Translations under genes and position numbers: made by a program | Part shown: positions 1 through 8,826 of the stretch, piece by piece | Numbering within the stretch: the stretch's first letter is position 1 | Layout of the letters: each line of letters starts with the position of its first letter | The notes under the pieces: generated by a model | What the model was told of the DNA's origin: nothing | What the model saw: only the letters and a program-made list of their open reading frames with translations | Database searches by the model: none | Assembly (NCBI GenBank): GCA_938039295.1 | Contig: CALHUY010000053.1 | Location: forward strand, 6,831 to 70,830 | Direction of reading: 5' to 3' | DNA length: 64,000 nucleotides | DNA from: an uncultured Solobacterium sp. | GTDB lineage: Bacteria > Bacillota_I > Bacilli_A > Erysipelotrichales > Erysipelotrichaceae

Positions 1-567
1 GATAGCTGTGGCTACTTTATTTCGTGAGTACGCATCAGGTAATACACCACGGGCTTTTTCTGTGCTTACTTCAACATTAGGTACAAGAGCTGTGTATTTC
101 CAATCTTTGTGGATTGGTAGTGTATGTGATAAGAAGTGTTTCTCATCAATTGCCATACCAGCACATAGTCCGCCATATAAACATGGTGCAATATTATCTG
201 GATGACCTTCAATACTGCAAGCTAAGCGATAAATTTCTGCTTCGCTCAAAATATTGTTGTGTAAAACACTAGCAGCGACTAAGCCACCAATGATAAAGGA
301 GGCACTACTACCTAATCCACGACTAATTGGAATATGGCAATCAAAGATAACATGAATTGGATCATATTTACCGATTGTCTCACAACCAAGGCGATATGCC
401 TGCAGAAAGAGGTTGTTATCATTGTTATATTCTTCATCCACATTCTCTAGGAAGTTATGGTCATATTTTTCGACTTGGAAAATATTATATAGCTTTAGCG
501 CAATACCAAGACAATCAAATCCAGAACCAAGGTTAGCGGATGTGGCAGGAGTCTTAATTGTAATCAT
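1..567 (-). CDS. thrB: Homoserine kinase, 3' end cut by window edge
   Basis: This gene phosphorylates homoserine to O-phosphohomoserine, the substrate of the neighbouring threonine synthase, in the cytoplasm. Reading the minus strand from the ATG at 565-567 gives an N-terminus starting MITIKTPATSANLGSGFD, followed by PISRGLGSSASFIIGG, the ATP-binding loop of the GHMP kinase family. A later segment EGHPDNIAPCLYGG also fits the family. All 189 codons in view are open, and the gene continues beyond base 1; the family is about 300 residues, so roughly a third is missing. It overlaps the end of thrC by 14 bp, so the two are probably translationally coupled in a thrC-thrB operon. I am sure of the family; the missing C-terminus cannot be judged. 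Confidence 0.93.
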   Translation of the reverse strand, partial: MITIKTPATSANLGSGFDCLGIALKLYNIFQVEKYDHNFLENVDEEYNNDNNLFLQAYRLGCETIGKYDPIHVIFDCHIPISRGLGSSASFIIGGLVAASVLHNNILSEAEIYRLACSIEGHPDNIAPCLYGGLCAGMAIDEKHFLSHTLPIHKDWKYTALVPNVEVSTEKARGVLPDAYSRNKVATAI

Positions 568-2044
568 GTTGTAGACCCTCCAAGCGCTTTGCGATTGCGG
601 CTAATGCGTCTTCTTTCTGAACCGTATTTGTAAAGCGAATTTCCATATCTTTTAAGCATGCAAGATTCTTTGGAATTGCAATAGATGTGTAGTCATGCAA
701 TGCATTCATCGCTTCAAATTCATCATTACAAGAATTGCCTGTTAGAGCTGTATATACATCCTTTGCAAACTTATAGGCACTTGCAGTAGATAATACGATA
801 CATGGTGTAGTATCATTTGATTCCTGTTTGTATGCATGGCATGCATGTACAGCGACTGCTGTATGTGGATCGATGAGGATATGTTCCTTATGGAAAGTAT
901 CATGTATTACTTTCTTACATGCATCTTCTGAACAATCATATGCCGCAAAACTTTCTTGTAGTCGTTGACGTAGATCTTCGGAGATTGTGTAGTGACCATC
1001 TTTCTTTAGAGAGTCCATATATTGGTTGATTAACACATCATCATGATTGCTAAGAAGGAATAATAGACGTTCTAAGTTACTTGAAACTAGGATGTCCATT
1101 GATGGGGATATCGTTGGCATAAATGCTCGATTCGCATTGTATGTACCAGTACGAATAAAATCTGTTAGAACATTGTTAGAGTTTGAAGCACACACAAGTT
1201 TCTTAACTGGTAAACCTAGTTGTTTTGCAAGATATCCAGCAAGGATATTACCGAAGTTGCCACTTGGCACAACAAAGTTAACAAAATCTCCCAATTGAAT
1301 ATCACCGTGATTTACAAGTTTTGCGTATGAGTCAAAATAATAGACAATCTGTGGAAGCAAGCGACCAATGTTGATGGAGTTAGCAGAGGAAAGTTTCATG
1401 TGTTTGCATGCCTCTAGCACAACTGGATCTTTCATCGCGTCCTTTACAATACGTTGGCAATCATCAAAGTTACCTTTAACTGCGATGACTTCAACATTTT
1501 TGCCAAGTGATGTTTGCATTTGTCTCTTTTGGATATCGGATACACCGATTTCTGGATAGAGTACTGTAATAGCAGTGTTTTTAACATCTGCGAAACCATT
1601 GATTGCGGCTTTGCCGGTATCACCGCTTGTCGCAGTCAGAATGGAGATGAGATCATTTTCATTCTGATTTTGGTATGCGGCTGTTAATAGATGTGGCAGT
1701 AGTGTGAGAGCTACATCCTTAAAGGCGCTGGTTGGACCGTGCCATAATTCCATGAGCCAACCATCGTTGTATTTACATAGTGGTGCTACTTCATTGTTTT
1801 CAAATGAGTTTTGATAGGCATTTTGAACACATTGTTGGATTTGTTCGTGACGAAAGTCACTTAAAAAAAGAGATAGAATGTATTGGGCTAGCTCTAAATA
1901 ACTCATCTTAAGGGTAGAGGCTAAATCTACCTTTTGATCAATGGTTTGTGGTGTATAGAGTCCGCCATCATCGGCGAGACCTTGTATAATCGCTTCGGAA
2001 ATAGATACAATTTTTTCTTTATTTCGTGTACTAATATATTTCAT
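554..2044 (-). CDS. thrC: Threonine synthase
   Basis: This PLP enzyme converts O-phosphohomoserine to threonine. From the chosen start (MKYISTRNKEK) it is 496 residues, the size of the long threonine synthase class found in E. coli and yeast rather than the short Bacillus class. The PLP lysine is seen in HGPTSAFKD (Lys109). A phosphate-binding stretch SGDTGKAA lies near residues 154-161 and SGNFGNILAG further on. I chose the ATG at 2042-2044 because it is preceded by AAGGAAG; the frame is open 60 bases further upstream, but that would place the start inside the promoter. It is the first gene of the leftward thrC-thrB unit, divergent from hom-lysC-asd. Confidence 0.95.
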   Translation of the reverse strand: MKYISTRNKEKIVSISEAIIQGLADDGGLYTPQTIDQKVDLASTLKMSYLELAQYILSLFLSDFRHEQIQQCVQNAYQNSFENNEVAPLCKYNDGWLMELWHGPTSAFKDVALTLLPHLLTAAYQNQNENDLISILTATSGDTGKAAINGFADVKNTAITVLYPEIGVSDIQKRQMQTSLGKNVEVIAVKGNFDDCQRIVKDAMKDPVVLEACKHMKLSSANSINIGRLLPQIVYYFDSYAKLVNHGDIQLGDFVNFVVPSGNFGNILAGYLAKQLGLPVKKLVCASNSNNVLTDFIRTGTYNANRAFMPTISPSMDILVSSNLERLLFLLSNHDDVLINQYMDSLKKDGHYTISEDLRQRLQESFAAYDCSEDACKKVIHDTFHKEHILIDPHTAVAVHACHAYKQESNDTTPCIVLSTASAYKFAKDVYTALTGNSCNDEFEAMNALHDYTSIAIPKNLACLKDMEIRFTNTVQKEDALAAIAKRLEGLQHDYN

Positions 2045-2075
2045 AGGGCTTCCTTCTTGTTTCAAATATAGAAAA

Positions 2076-2113
2076 ATGATACACTGTTTGTGTTTTAAAT
2101 ACAAGTGTATCTA
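2076..2113. promoter_or_regulatory. Overlapping divergent promoters of thrC and hom within an inverted repeat
   Basis: Leftward: TTGTAT at 2099-2104, 17-bp spacer, TATCAT at 2076-2081 (read on the minus strand). Rightward: a weaker TGTTTG at 2085-2090, 17-bp spacer, TATCTA at 2108-2113. The two promoters therefore occupy the same DNA, each -10 lying just beyond the other's -35. An exact 8-bp inverted repeat, GATACACT at 2078-2085 and AGTGTATC at 2104-2111, overlaps both -10 boxes. Simultaneous polymerase binding looks impossible, and a protein bound to the repeat would close both. The boxes and repeat are seen; their use is inferred. Confidence 0.55.
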
Positions 2114-2133
2114 TTTTAGAAACAGAGGTTTAT

Positions 2134-3291
2134 ATGAAGATTGGTTTGTTGGGGCATGGAACAGTTGGTTCTGGTGTTAGAAAAATTGTTGATGAAAAGA
2201 ATACAAAAGAAATCTCACAACTAGAGATTTCTAAGATATTAGTGCGCTATGAAAAGGATATTACAGATAAGCGCATGACAGTAGATATTTATGACATTGT
2301 GGATGATTCTGAAATTGATGTGGTAGTGGAATGTATCGGTGGTGATGAGCCGGCATTCAGCTATGTCAAAGCAGCGTTATTCAACGGAAAGCATGTTGTG
2401 ACAAGTAATAAGAAAATGTTAGTAAATCATTTGGAAGAGCTTTTAGAACTTGCACGTACACGTGGGGTTAGTTTGAAGTATGAAGCTGCTTGTGGTGGTG
2501 GAATTCCTTGGATGAGTAATCTAGATCGTACTAAGCGTATCGATGATATTGAAAGCTTCCGTGGAATCTTCAATGGAACTACAAACTATATCTTAAGTAA
2601 GATGAGTGATGAAGGTTCAGAGTTTGTGGTTGCATTAAAAGAAGCGCAAGATTGTGGTTATGCGGAATTTGATCCATCAGATGATATTGATGGTATGGAT
2701 ACAGCATATAAAGTAGTACTTTCGAGTTGTAAAGGATTTGGTGTACTTGCGAATATTCAGGATCTTGATATCTATGGGATTCGTCATATCAGTGCAAAGG
2801 ATATTGCGTACGCATGCAAGCATGGTTATGTGTGTAAATTAATCGGTTTAGGTATAAAGTATGAAAGTAGTGTAAGTGGCACAGTTATTCCAACATTTAT
2901 TCCAAAGCAGAATATTTTTGCGACAATACCAGCGAACTTCAATGCGATTGAAAGTGATTCTAAAACACTTGGTAAAATGACTTATGTTGGTCAGGGTGCA
3001 GGCTCTTATCCAACAGCACATGCGGTTGTACAGGATTTGATTGATTTAGTACTTCATCAAGATATTGAGGTTTCATCTGGAGTAAGTGTTTGCGTAGATA
3101 ACAAGCCTCGAGTGTCCTCATTCTACGTACGTTCTATCAATCTAAATCGCATAGAAGAAGTAATAGAAGAAAGAATTGATGAAGATACATGCATTATAAA
3201 GAGAATGTCTTTTGTGGAGTTGGCTTCTGTGATGAAGACATTGGAAGATGATGCGGTATTTGTAGCGGAGGTAATGCATGATTGTAAGTAA
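2134..3291 (+). CDS. hom: Homoserine dehydrogenase
   Basis: The enzyme reduces aspartate semialdehyde to homoserine with NAD(P)H, the branch point toward threonine and methionine. The N-terminus has the Rossmann dinucleotide loop GLLGHGTVGSGV (residues 4-15). The catalytic domain shows GGGIPWMSNL and FNGTTNYILSKM, both hallmarks of the family, and YAEFDPSDDIDGMD, which carries the substrate-binding acidic residues. At 385 residues it is shorter than the usual 400-440; after about residue 310 only a short ACT-like stretch remains, so feedback inhibition by threonine may be weak or different. It starts 20 bp downstream of a possible -10 box, and its end overlaps lysC by 14 bp. Confidence 0.95.
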   Translation: MKIGLLGHGTVGSGVRKIVDEKNTKEISQLEISKILVRYEKDITDKRMTVDIYDIVDDSEIDVVVECIGGDEPAFSYVKAALFNGKHVVTSNKKMLVNHLEELLELARTRGVSLKYEAACGGGIPWMSNLDRTKRIDDIESFRGIFNGTTNYILSKMSDEGSEFVVALKEAQDCGYAEFDPSDDIDGMDTAYKVVLSSCKGFGVLANIQDLDIYGIRHISAKDIAYACKHGYVCKLIGLGIKYESSVSGTVIPTFIPKQNIFATIPANFNAIESDSKTLGKMTYVGQGAGSYPTAHAVVQDLIDLVLHQDIEVSSGVSVCVDNKPRVSSFYVRSINLNRIEEVIEERIDEDTCIIKRMSFVELASVMKTLEDDAVFVAEVMHDCK

Positions 3292-4615
3292 GTTTGGTGG
3301 TTCTTCTGTAGCCAGTAAAGAACAATTTGAAAAAGTAAAACGTATCGTAGATGCGAATGTGAATCGTAAGTTTATTGTTGTTAGTGCATGTGGTAAAGAA
3401 AATCGTGATGATTACAAGGTAACAGACTTACTATATCTTTTACATGCACATATTAATTATGGTGTATCCTATGAAACAATCTTTAATCTTGTAAAAGAGA
3501 AATATCAACGTATCTGTGATTCACTTAGCTTAAAGATTGATTTGGAAAAAGAGTTTGCTAGTGTCAAAGAGATGTTAGATGCACATGCGCCTGTAGATTA
3601 TATCGTTTCTCGTGGTGAGTATTTAACAGCACGATGCATGGCTGAATATTTAGGTGCAGAGTTTTTAGATGCAAAAGATGTTATCGCCTTTAAATATAAT
3701 GGTGATTTTGACTTTGATCAGATTAAGCAAAATTTGGATAAGGTTATGGACGTGGACAAGAAGTATGTTATTCCAGGTTTCTATGGTGCTTTACCAAATG
3801 GACAAATTAAAGTTATGAGCCGTGGTGGAAGTGATATTACGGGTTCAATCTTAGCCAATATTGTGGATGCGGAAGTCTATGAAAACTGGACAGATGTATC
3901 TGGTATCTTGGTTTCAGATCCACGTATCATAGATAATCCACAACAGATTCCAGTCATTACATATAGTGAACTACGAGGAATGAGCTACATGGGTGCGAAT
4001 GTACTCCATGATGATGCGATTTTCCCAGTACGTGAAAAGAATATTCCTATCCATATTTTGAATACAAATGATCCTGAGAATCCTGGAACATTTATTCAAG
4101 ATGATTGCGAAGAATACGATAAAGCTAACGGTACTTCAACCGTTACAGGTATTACAGGACGTAGAGATTACGCATCCTTTACAGTTGTAAAGAGTCATAG
4201 TTCAACAGAAGTTGGCTTCTTACGTAGATTATTGTTTATCTTTGAGGAGTATCACATCTCAATTGAAAGTGTTCCAATTACAGTAGATACATTTACCGTA
4301 ATTGTACAAAAGGGTGCGATTGAACAATGCAAGTATGAGATTCTTGCAAGGATCAAGAAAGAATTAGAACCGGATGAATTGATGTTAGAAGAAGACTTAG
4401 CGATGGTAGCCATTGTAGGTAGAGGTATGAAACAAGTACCTGGTGCTTCAGGACAACTTTTAAGTGAGTTTGGTAATCATAAGATTAATATTAAAGTCAT
4501 TAACCAGAGTGCAGATGAATTATCTGTTGTGGTAGGTGTATCCAATCATGACTTCCATAATGCGATTCGCTGTATTTATGATAGATTTATTCAAGAAGAG
4601 AGGAAACATGCATGA
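3278..4615 (+). CDS. lysC: Aspartate kinase
   Basis: Aspartokinase phosphorylates aspartate, the first committed step for threonine, methionine and lysine. The protein of 445 residues begins MIVSKFGGSSVAS, the kinase signature with Lys5. SRGGSDITGSILAN and YENWTDVSGILVSDPR belong to the amino-acid kinase fold. The last 150 residues hold two ACT-type segments (for example VGFLRRLLFIFEEYHISIES and the part after AIVGRGMKQVPGASGQ), which normally sense lysine or threonine. It is monofunctional and not fused to hom, but the genes overlap by 14 bp, and the ATG at 3278 has GCGGAGG before it. The 3' end overlaps asd through ATGA. Which end product inhibits it cannot be read from the sequence. Confidence 0.95.
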   Translation: MIVSKFGGSSVASKEQFEKVKRIVDANVNRKFIVVSACGKENRDDYKVTDLLYLLHAHINYGVSYETIFNLVKEKYQRICDSLSLKIDLEKEFASVKEMLDAHAPVDYIVSRGEYLTARCMAEYLGAEFLDAKDVIAFKYNGDFDFDQIKQNLDKVMDVDKKYVIPGFYGALPNGQIKVMSRGGSDITGSILANIVDAEVYENWTDVSGILVSDPRIIDNPQQIPVITYSELRGMSYMGANVLHDDAIFPVREKNIPIHILNTNDPENPGTFIQDDCEEYDKANGTSTVTGITGRRDYASFTVVKSHSSTEVGFLRRLLFIFEEYHISIESVPITVDTFTVIVQKGAIEQCKYEILARIKKELEPDELMLEEDLAMVAIVGRGMKQVPGASGQLLSEFGNHKINIKVINQSADELSVVVGVSNHDFHNAIRCIYDRFIQEERKHA

Positions 4616-5598
4616 AAATTGGAATTTTAGGTGCGACAGGTGCTGTCGGTAGACAGATGCTAGAATGCATCGAAGAACAAAACCTTGCAGTAGAAGAATT
4701 ACGTTTATTCTCCAGCCCAAGATCAGCTGGACGTGTATTATCGTTTCATGGCGAAGGAATTACTGTACAAGTTGTAGATGAACATTCTTTTGATGGGCTA
4801 GACTATGTGCTTGGTGCAGTATCCAACGCTCTTACCAAGGAGTATTTACCTTGGATTCAAAAAGCAAATGCAGTACTCATTGATAACTCCAGTGCTTTCC
4901 GTTTACAGGATAATGTTCCATTAGTAATACCAGAGATTAACGGTGAAGATGCACTAGGTCATCATGGTGTAGTTGCTAATCCAAACTGTTCTACGATTAT
5001 TGCCTTTATGGCACTTGCACCAATTCATCGTTTATCCAAAATCAAGCATGTAACTGCAACAACATTCCAAGCTGTTAGTGGCGCGGGCGTTGAAGGTATG
5101 CGTGAATTACGTGAGCAGATTTTACAGTTGGATAAGGGAGAAGAGGTTCATCCAAATGTCTTCCCAGCACAGATTGCCTATAACTGTATCGCTCAGATTG
5201 GTTCATATCTAGATAGTGGTTATACAGCGGAAGAAATGAAGATGCACAATGAAGGTCGTAAGATCATGCATGCGGATGAATTGCAGGTAAATTGCACTTG
5301 TGTACGTGTACCGGTATATCGCTCTCATTCCATTTCTCTAACTGTAGAGACAGAACAAGAACTATCTTTGGATGCGATTCGACAAGAGATGAAAAACTTC
5401 CCTGGGGTTGAACTCATTGAAGACCATGTGCCTACACCGGTAGAAACTTCTAATCAAGATATTGTCTATATAGGACGAGTACGCAAGGATACAAGTCGTG
5501 CAAATAGTATTAGTCTTTGGTGTTGTGGAGATCAGATTCGTAAGGGTGCTGCTTCCAATGCGGTTAGTATTATGACCTATTTAGAAAAAAGTAGATGA
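4612..5598 (+). CDS. asd: Aspartate-semialdehyde dehydrogenase
   Basis: This enzyme reduces aspartyl phosphate to aspartate semialdehyde, linking lysC to hom. The 328-residue protein opens with the NADP loop GILGATGAVGRQML, and the catalytic cysteine is Cys126 in NPNCST. SGAGVEGMRELREQ and the histidine-bearing HNEGRKI segment also fit the family. The start codon overlaps the lysC stop as ATGA, so translation is probably coupled. With hom and lysC it forms a compact operon; with thrC and thrB on the opposite strand, every step from aspartate to threonine is encoded within 5.6 kb. No lysine-branch gene is next to it. Confidence 0.96.
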   Translation: MKIGILGATGAVGRQMLECIEEQNLAVEELRLFSSPRSAGRVLSFHGEGITVQVVDEHSFDGLDYVLGAVSNALTKEYLPWIQKANAVLIDNSSAFRLQDNVPLVIPEINGEDALGHHGVVANPNCSTIIAFMALAPIHRLSKIKHVTATTFQAVSGAGVEGMRELREQILQLDKGEEVHPNVFPAQIAYNCIAQIGSYLDSGYTAEEMKMHNEGRKIMHADELQVNCTCVRVPVYRSHSISLTVETEQELSLDAIRQEMKNFPGVELIEDHVPTPVETSNQDIVYIGRVRKDTSRANSISLWCCGDQIRKGAASNAVSIMTYLEKSR

Positions 5599-5666
5599 TG
5601 TTTCCGTTAGGGTATTTTAGTTAGATGTGCTAAAATATGACTTATAGAAACAGAGAGGAGACAACG

Positions 5667-6182
5667 ATGTTAAATAGACTATTTGGTGCTCTTGCGGTGG
5701 CTGTCGGTGTTGGTGCAGTCATTGCAGTAAAGCTATTAAAAGATCAGAAAGAAACAGAAAATAACGAAGTAGAAGACGATGATAATGAAGTACATTTTAT
5801 AACTTTGTCAGATGGAGATGGAGTAGCACAGCCTACTTACGACGCAAGTGATCGTTCTTTAGAAGTACAGGAAGTATGTGGTGTATATCCATATCTCAAT
5901 CCAGACTTTGTAGAAGAATTATTAGCAGAAGCTAGTTCCTTAAACGGTATGTTTGAACAAGATACACTTGTGACAATTCATCACTATGTATCATTCGATA
6001 GCGAAAAGAACCGTGAGGCTTTCTGTGATATCATGACGGCTGCTGGCTACGAATGTGCAGAAGAAGGTATCACAAAGAAGGTATTCGTAGAAGATGGTGC
6101 TATTATCAGCGATATCTTAAACGTTGCCAACCAAGCATCTGTATTAAACGGCAACTACCAGAACTACTCTATTCAGAAGTAG
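5667..6182 (+). CDS. Membrane-anchored acidic protein of unknown function
   Basis: I do not recognise this family. The chosen start (MLNRLFGALAVAVGVGAV) has GAGAGGAG 8 bp upstream; a longer reading from 5637 would put ten polar residues before the hydrophobic segment and lacks a good binding site. The 171-residue protein has one N-terminal membrane segment (about residues 4-22) followed by a basic KLLKDQK, a very acidic linker near residues 30-45, and a C-terminal globular half ending KK-VFVEDGAIISDILNVANQ. That half (HHYVSFDSEKNREAFCDIM...GYE) is faintly like the RraB ribonuclease-regulator fold, but this is only a guess. A promoter-like TGCTAAAAT sits just upstream and a strong terminator follows, so it is probably transcribed alone. 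Confidence 0.7.
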   Translation: MLNRLFGALAVAVGVGAVIAVKLLKDQKETENNEVEDDDNEVHFITLSDGDGVAQPTYDASDRSLEVQEVCGVYPYLNPDFVEELLAEASSLNGMFEQDTLVTIHHYVSFDSEKNREAFCDIMTAAGYECAEEGITKKVFVEDGAIISDILNVANQASVLNGNYQNYSIQK

Positions 6183-6204
6183 GGAGAAACAAGTTTTCAT
6201 AAGA

Positions 6205-6238
6205 AAAAAGTTGGAGTGAAAGCTTCAACTTTTTATAC
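6205..6238 (+). terminator. Rho-independent terminator after the 5667 gene
   Basis: A 12-bp stem (left arm 6205-6216, right arm 6223-6234, one G-T pair) closes a 6-base loop TGAAAG; the U-tract is part of the right arm. It separates the unknown gene from the ecf operon. Confidence 0.8.
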
Positions 6239-6283
6239 GATTTTATGAATTTGATATAAATTCACTAGATTCAAGTCTGTAGT

Positions 6284-6313
6284 TTGAGTGTAAGTGAAAA
6301 AGAATGATATAAT
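6284..6313 (+). promoter_or_regulatory. Promoter of the ecf-truA-rplM operon
   Basis: TTGAGT at 6284-6289, 18-bp spacer, perfect TATAAT at 6308-6313, about 50 bp before the ecfA1 start codon. This is a vegetative sigma-A type promoter. Confidence 0.65.
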
Positions 6314-6369
6314 ATGCACGCTTTGTAGATATACAGAAGCTGTGTAAGAAGTACAGGAGATAAGAGCAC

Positions 6370-7197
6370 ATGGGGATTATTGAAGTAAAAAATCTCAGTT
6401 TTGCATATGATGAAAGTGCCAAGACAATTGATGAAGTTTCTTTTTCGATTGAGGAAGGAACCTATACAACAATTATCGGACATAATGGTAGTGGAAAATC
6501 CACAATCGCGAAGTTGATTGCAGGGCTTTTAGAAAAGGCATCTGGTTCAATCATCATTGATGGCAAGGAATTAAATGTAGAAAACTTGAATAAGATTCGT
6601 TCCGATATCGGTATTGTTTTTCAGAATCCAGATAACCAGTTTATTGGTTCAACGGTGAGAGATGATATCGCTTTTGGACTTGAAAATCATTGTGTGCCTC
6701 AAGAAGATATGGACCGTATCATTGAAGAAAACGCAGCTCTTGTTGGAATGACAAAGTATCTGAATCAAGAACCTACACGATTAAGTGGTGGGCAGAAACA
6801 GCGTGTTGCGATTGCTGGTGTACTTGCAATGAAGCCAAAGATTCTCATCTTTGATGAAGCAACATCGATGTTAGACCCACAAGGTAAAGATGAAATCAAA
6901 CGTGTCATTACAGAATTACATGGTGAAAGCAAGTTGACGATTCTTTCTATTACACATGACATTGATGAAGTTGCTAAGAGTGATTATGTGATTGCGATGG
7001 ATGGTGGTCATGTGGCAATGACAGGAACACCCAAGGAAATCTTTAAAGATCCAGAGAAGTTAAAGAAGATGAAGTTTGATATTCCTTTCAGCTTAAAGCT
7101 GAGTGAGGAATTGCAGGCATGTGGTCTGCATGTTTCATCACATATTACACAGGAAGGACTGGTGGAAGAATTATGCCAATTACATTCGAACATGTAA
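6370..7197 (+). CDS. ecfA1: ECF transporter ATPase subunit A1
   Basis: One of the two cytoplasmic ATPases of the shared energising module of group II ECF vitamin transporters. The 275-residue protein has Walker A GHNGSGKST (37-45), Q-loop FQNPDNQF (about 85-91), signature LSGGQ (138-142) and Walker B ILIFDEA (158-164), with the conserved FQNPDNQ wording typical of EcfA1. An AGGAGA site precedes the ATG. It overlaps ecfA2 by 25 bp, and the order ecfA1-ecfA2-ecfT-truA-rplM-rpsI matches Bacillus. No substrate-binding S component lies nearby, so the module probably serves unlinked S proteins. Confidence 0.95.
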   Translation: MGIIEVKNLSFAYDESAKTIDEVSFSIEEGTYTTIIGHNGSGKSTIAKLIAGLLEKASGSIIIDGKELNVENLNKIRSDIGIVFQNPDNQFIGSTVRDDIAFGLENHCVPQEDMDRIIEENAALVGMTKYLNQEPTRLSGGQKQRVAIAGVLAMKPKILIFDEATSMLDPQGKDEIKRVITELHGESKLTILSITHDIDEVAKSDYVIAMDGGHVAMTGTPKEIFKDPEKLKKMKFDIPFSLKLSEELQACGLHVSSHITQEGLVEELCQLHSNM

Positions 7198-8033
7198 AAC
7201 ATATCTATAGCACCGGTACACCTTACCAATATGATGCTTTAAAGGATATTAACCTTAATATTACAGAAAATAAAATTACAGCGATTATCGGACAGACAGG
7301 TTCTGGAAAGAGTACGCTGATTCAGCATTTAAATGCATTACTATTACCAACTGAAGGAACAATTCATATTCTTGATCGTACAATTGACGCAAAAGAAACA
7401 CCAAAGAAGTTGAAGTCTTTACGTGGTGATGTAGGTCTTGTCTTCCAGTTTCCTGAATATCAGTTATTTGAAGAAACTGTTTTGAAGGATGTTGCGTTTG
7501 GACCAAAGAACTTTGGATGTACGGAAGAAGAGGCTATTAAAAAGGCAAAAGACGCATTAAAGCTAGTTGGCCTTGGTGTTGAGAATTATGAAAAGAGCCC
7601 ACTGGAATTATCTGGTGGACAAAAGAGAAGAACAGCGATTGCAGGTATCCTAGCGATGGATCCAAAGATTATTGTCTTAGATGAGCCGACGGCTGGTCTT
7701 GATCCAATTGGTACGGTACAGATGATGGAATTATTCTATGCATTAAACCGTAAATACAATAAGACAGTGCTGATCGTATCACATGATATGGAGCAGGTTT
7801 ATAAATATTGTGATGAAGTAGTTGTTGTGGAAGATGGAACAATTCGTTTCCATGATAGTACAAAGAAGTTCTTTGATAATCCTGAACTATGCCGTAGTAT
7901 GAATATTTTACCGCCAGCACTGATTCAGATGAAAGATAGCTTACGTAAGAAGGGGTTCGAGATTTCAGATGAAATCAATGATATTCCAACGCTTGCGAAA
8001 GAAATTGTAAGGCAGGTGAAGAATCATGGGTAA
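7173..8033 (+). CDS. ecfA2: ECF transporter ATPase subunit A2
   Basis: The partner ATPase of EcfA1; the two form a heterodimer under EcfT. From the chosen ATG (MPITFEHVKH) the protein is 286 residues, with Walker A GQTGSGKST (40-48), Q-loop FQFPEYQLFE, signature LSGGQKRR (146-153) and Walker B IIVLDEPTAGLDP. The FPEYQLF wording distinguishes A2 from A1. The start lies inside the last codons of ecfA1, preceded by GGTGGAAG, which is why I reject the longer reading from 7119. It overlaps ecfT by 8 bp, consistent with coupled synthesis of the complex. Confidence 0.95.
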   Translation: MPITFEHVKHIYSTGTPYQYDALKDINLNITENKITAIIGQTGSGKSTLIQHLNALLLPTEGTIHILDRTIDAKETPKKLKSLRGDVGLVFQFPEYQLFEETVLKDVAFGPKNFGCTEEEAIKKAKDALKLVGLGVENYEKSPLELSGGQKRRTAIAGILAMDPKIIVLDEPTAGLDPIGTVQMMELFYALNRKYNKTVLIVSHDMEQVYKYCDEVVVVEDGTIRFHDSTKKFFDNPELCRSMNILPPALIQMKDSLRKKGFEISDEINDIPTLAKEIVRQVKNHG

Positions 8034-8826
8034 TTTTACACTGGGACGTTATCTGCCATTAGATTCTCCAATTCATAAGATGGATCCACGCGCGAAGATC
8101 ATTGCGATGCTAGTGATGTTAATTGCAGTGTTTATTCCAGCCGGTTGGATTGGTTATGGAGTTATCTTTGTAGTAGCTGCTAGCACGATACTTATCTCGA
8201 AGTTAAGCTTTGGTTTTATTTGGAAATCTATGAAACCAATGTTGATGATGTTATTCTTCTTATTAATCATTAATGCATTTGTAATGAAGACAGGAGAACC
8301 ATTACTAACACTTGGAAGTTTTGTAATCTATAGTGGCGCAGTATTCCAAACACTTTATATTGCGATTCGACTCATGTTGATGATTATGATTACAACATGT
8401 CTAACAGCCACAACAAAACCTTTAGATATGACTTTAGGTATTGAAGATTTGTTGATGCCTTTAAAGAGATTCCATGTACCAGCACATGAGATTGCCATGT
8501 TAATTAGTATTGCGCTACGTTTTATTCCTGATTTAATTGAAGAAACACAGCGTATTATGAAGGCACAACAATCACGTGGTGTTGATATGAAGGAAGGTAA
8601 ACTCATGGAGAGGGTCATGGCGATTCTTTCTCTGATTGTTCCATTATTTGTATCTGCTTTACAACGTGCAGAAGATCTTGCGAATGCTATGGAGGCTAGA
8701 GGTTATGCGCCAGGAGAAAAGCGCACACGTTATAAAGTCTTAAAGATGGAAAAACGAGATTACTTCTTATTACTTGGTGCCTTTACAACTCTAAGTGTGA
8801 TGATTGGATTGGCGATTCTATTATGA
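8026..8826 (+). CDS. ecfT: ECF transporter transmembrane subunit T
   Basis: EcfT is the membrane scaffold that couples the two ATPases to exchangeable vitamin-binding S subunits. The 266-residue protein begins GNFTLGRYLPLDSPIHKMDPRAKI, wording typical of the family, then has about five or six hydrophobic segments (for example around residues 25-55, 65-85, 100-125 and a last one near 245-263). The two coupling-helix motifs appear as QQSRGVD and EARGYAPG, both X-R-G as expected. Its stop codon overlaps the truA start. It completes a full ECF energising module here. Confidence 0.94.
   Translation: MGNFTLGRYLPLDSPIHKMDPRAKIIAMLVMLIAVFIPAGWIGYGVIFVVAASTILISKLSFGFIWKSMKPMLMMLFFLLIINAFVMKTGEPLLTLGSFVIYSGAVFQTLYIAIRLMLMIMITTCLTATTKPLDMTLGIEDLLMPLKRFHVPAHEIAMLISIALRFIPDLIEETQRIMKAQQSRGVDMKEGKLMERVMAILSLIVPLFVSALQRAEDLANAMEARGYAPGEKRTRYKVLKMEKRDYFLLLGAFTTLSVMIGLAILL

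Noticed and set aside
8..205. A plus-strand frame of 65 codons opposite thrB
   Set aside because: It lies wholly antisense to a clear homoserine kinase and has no binding site.
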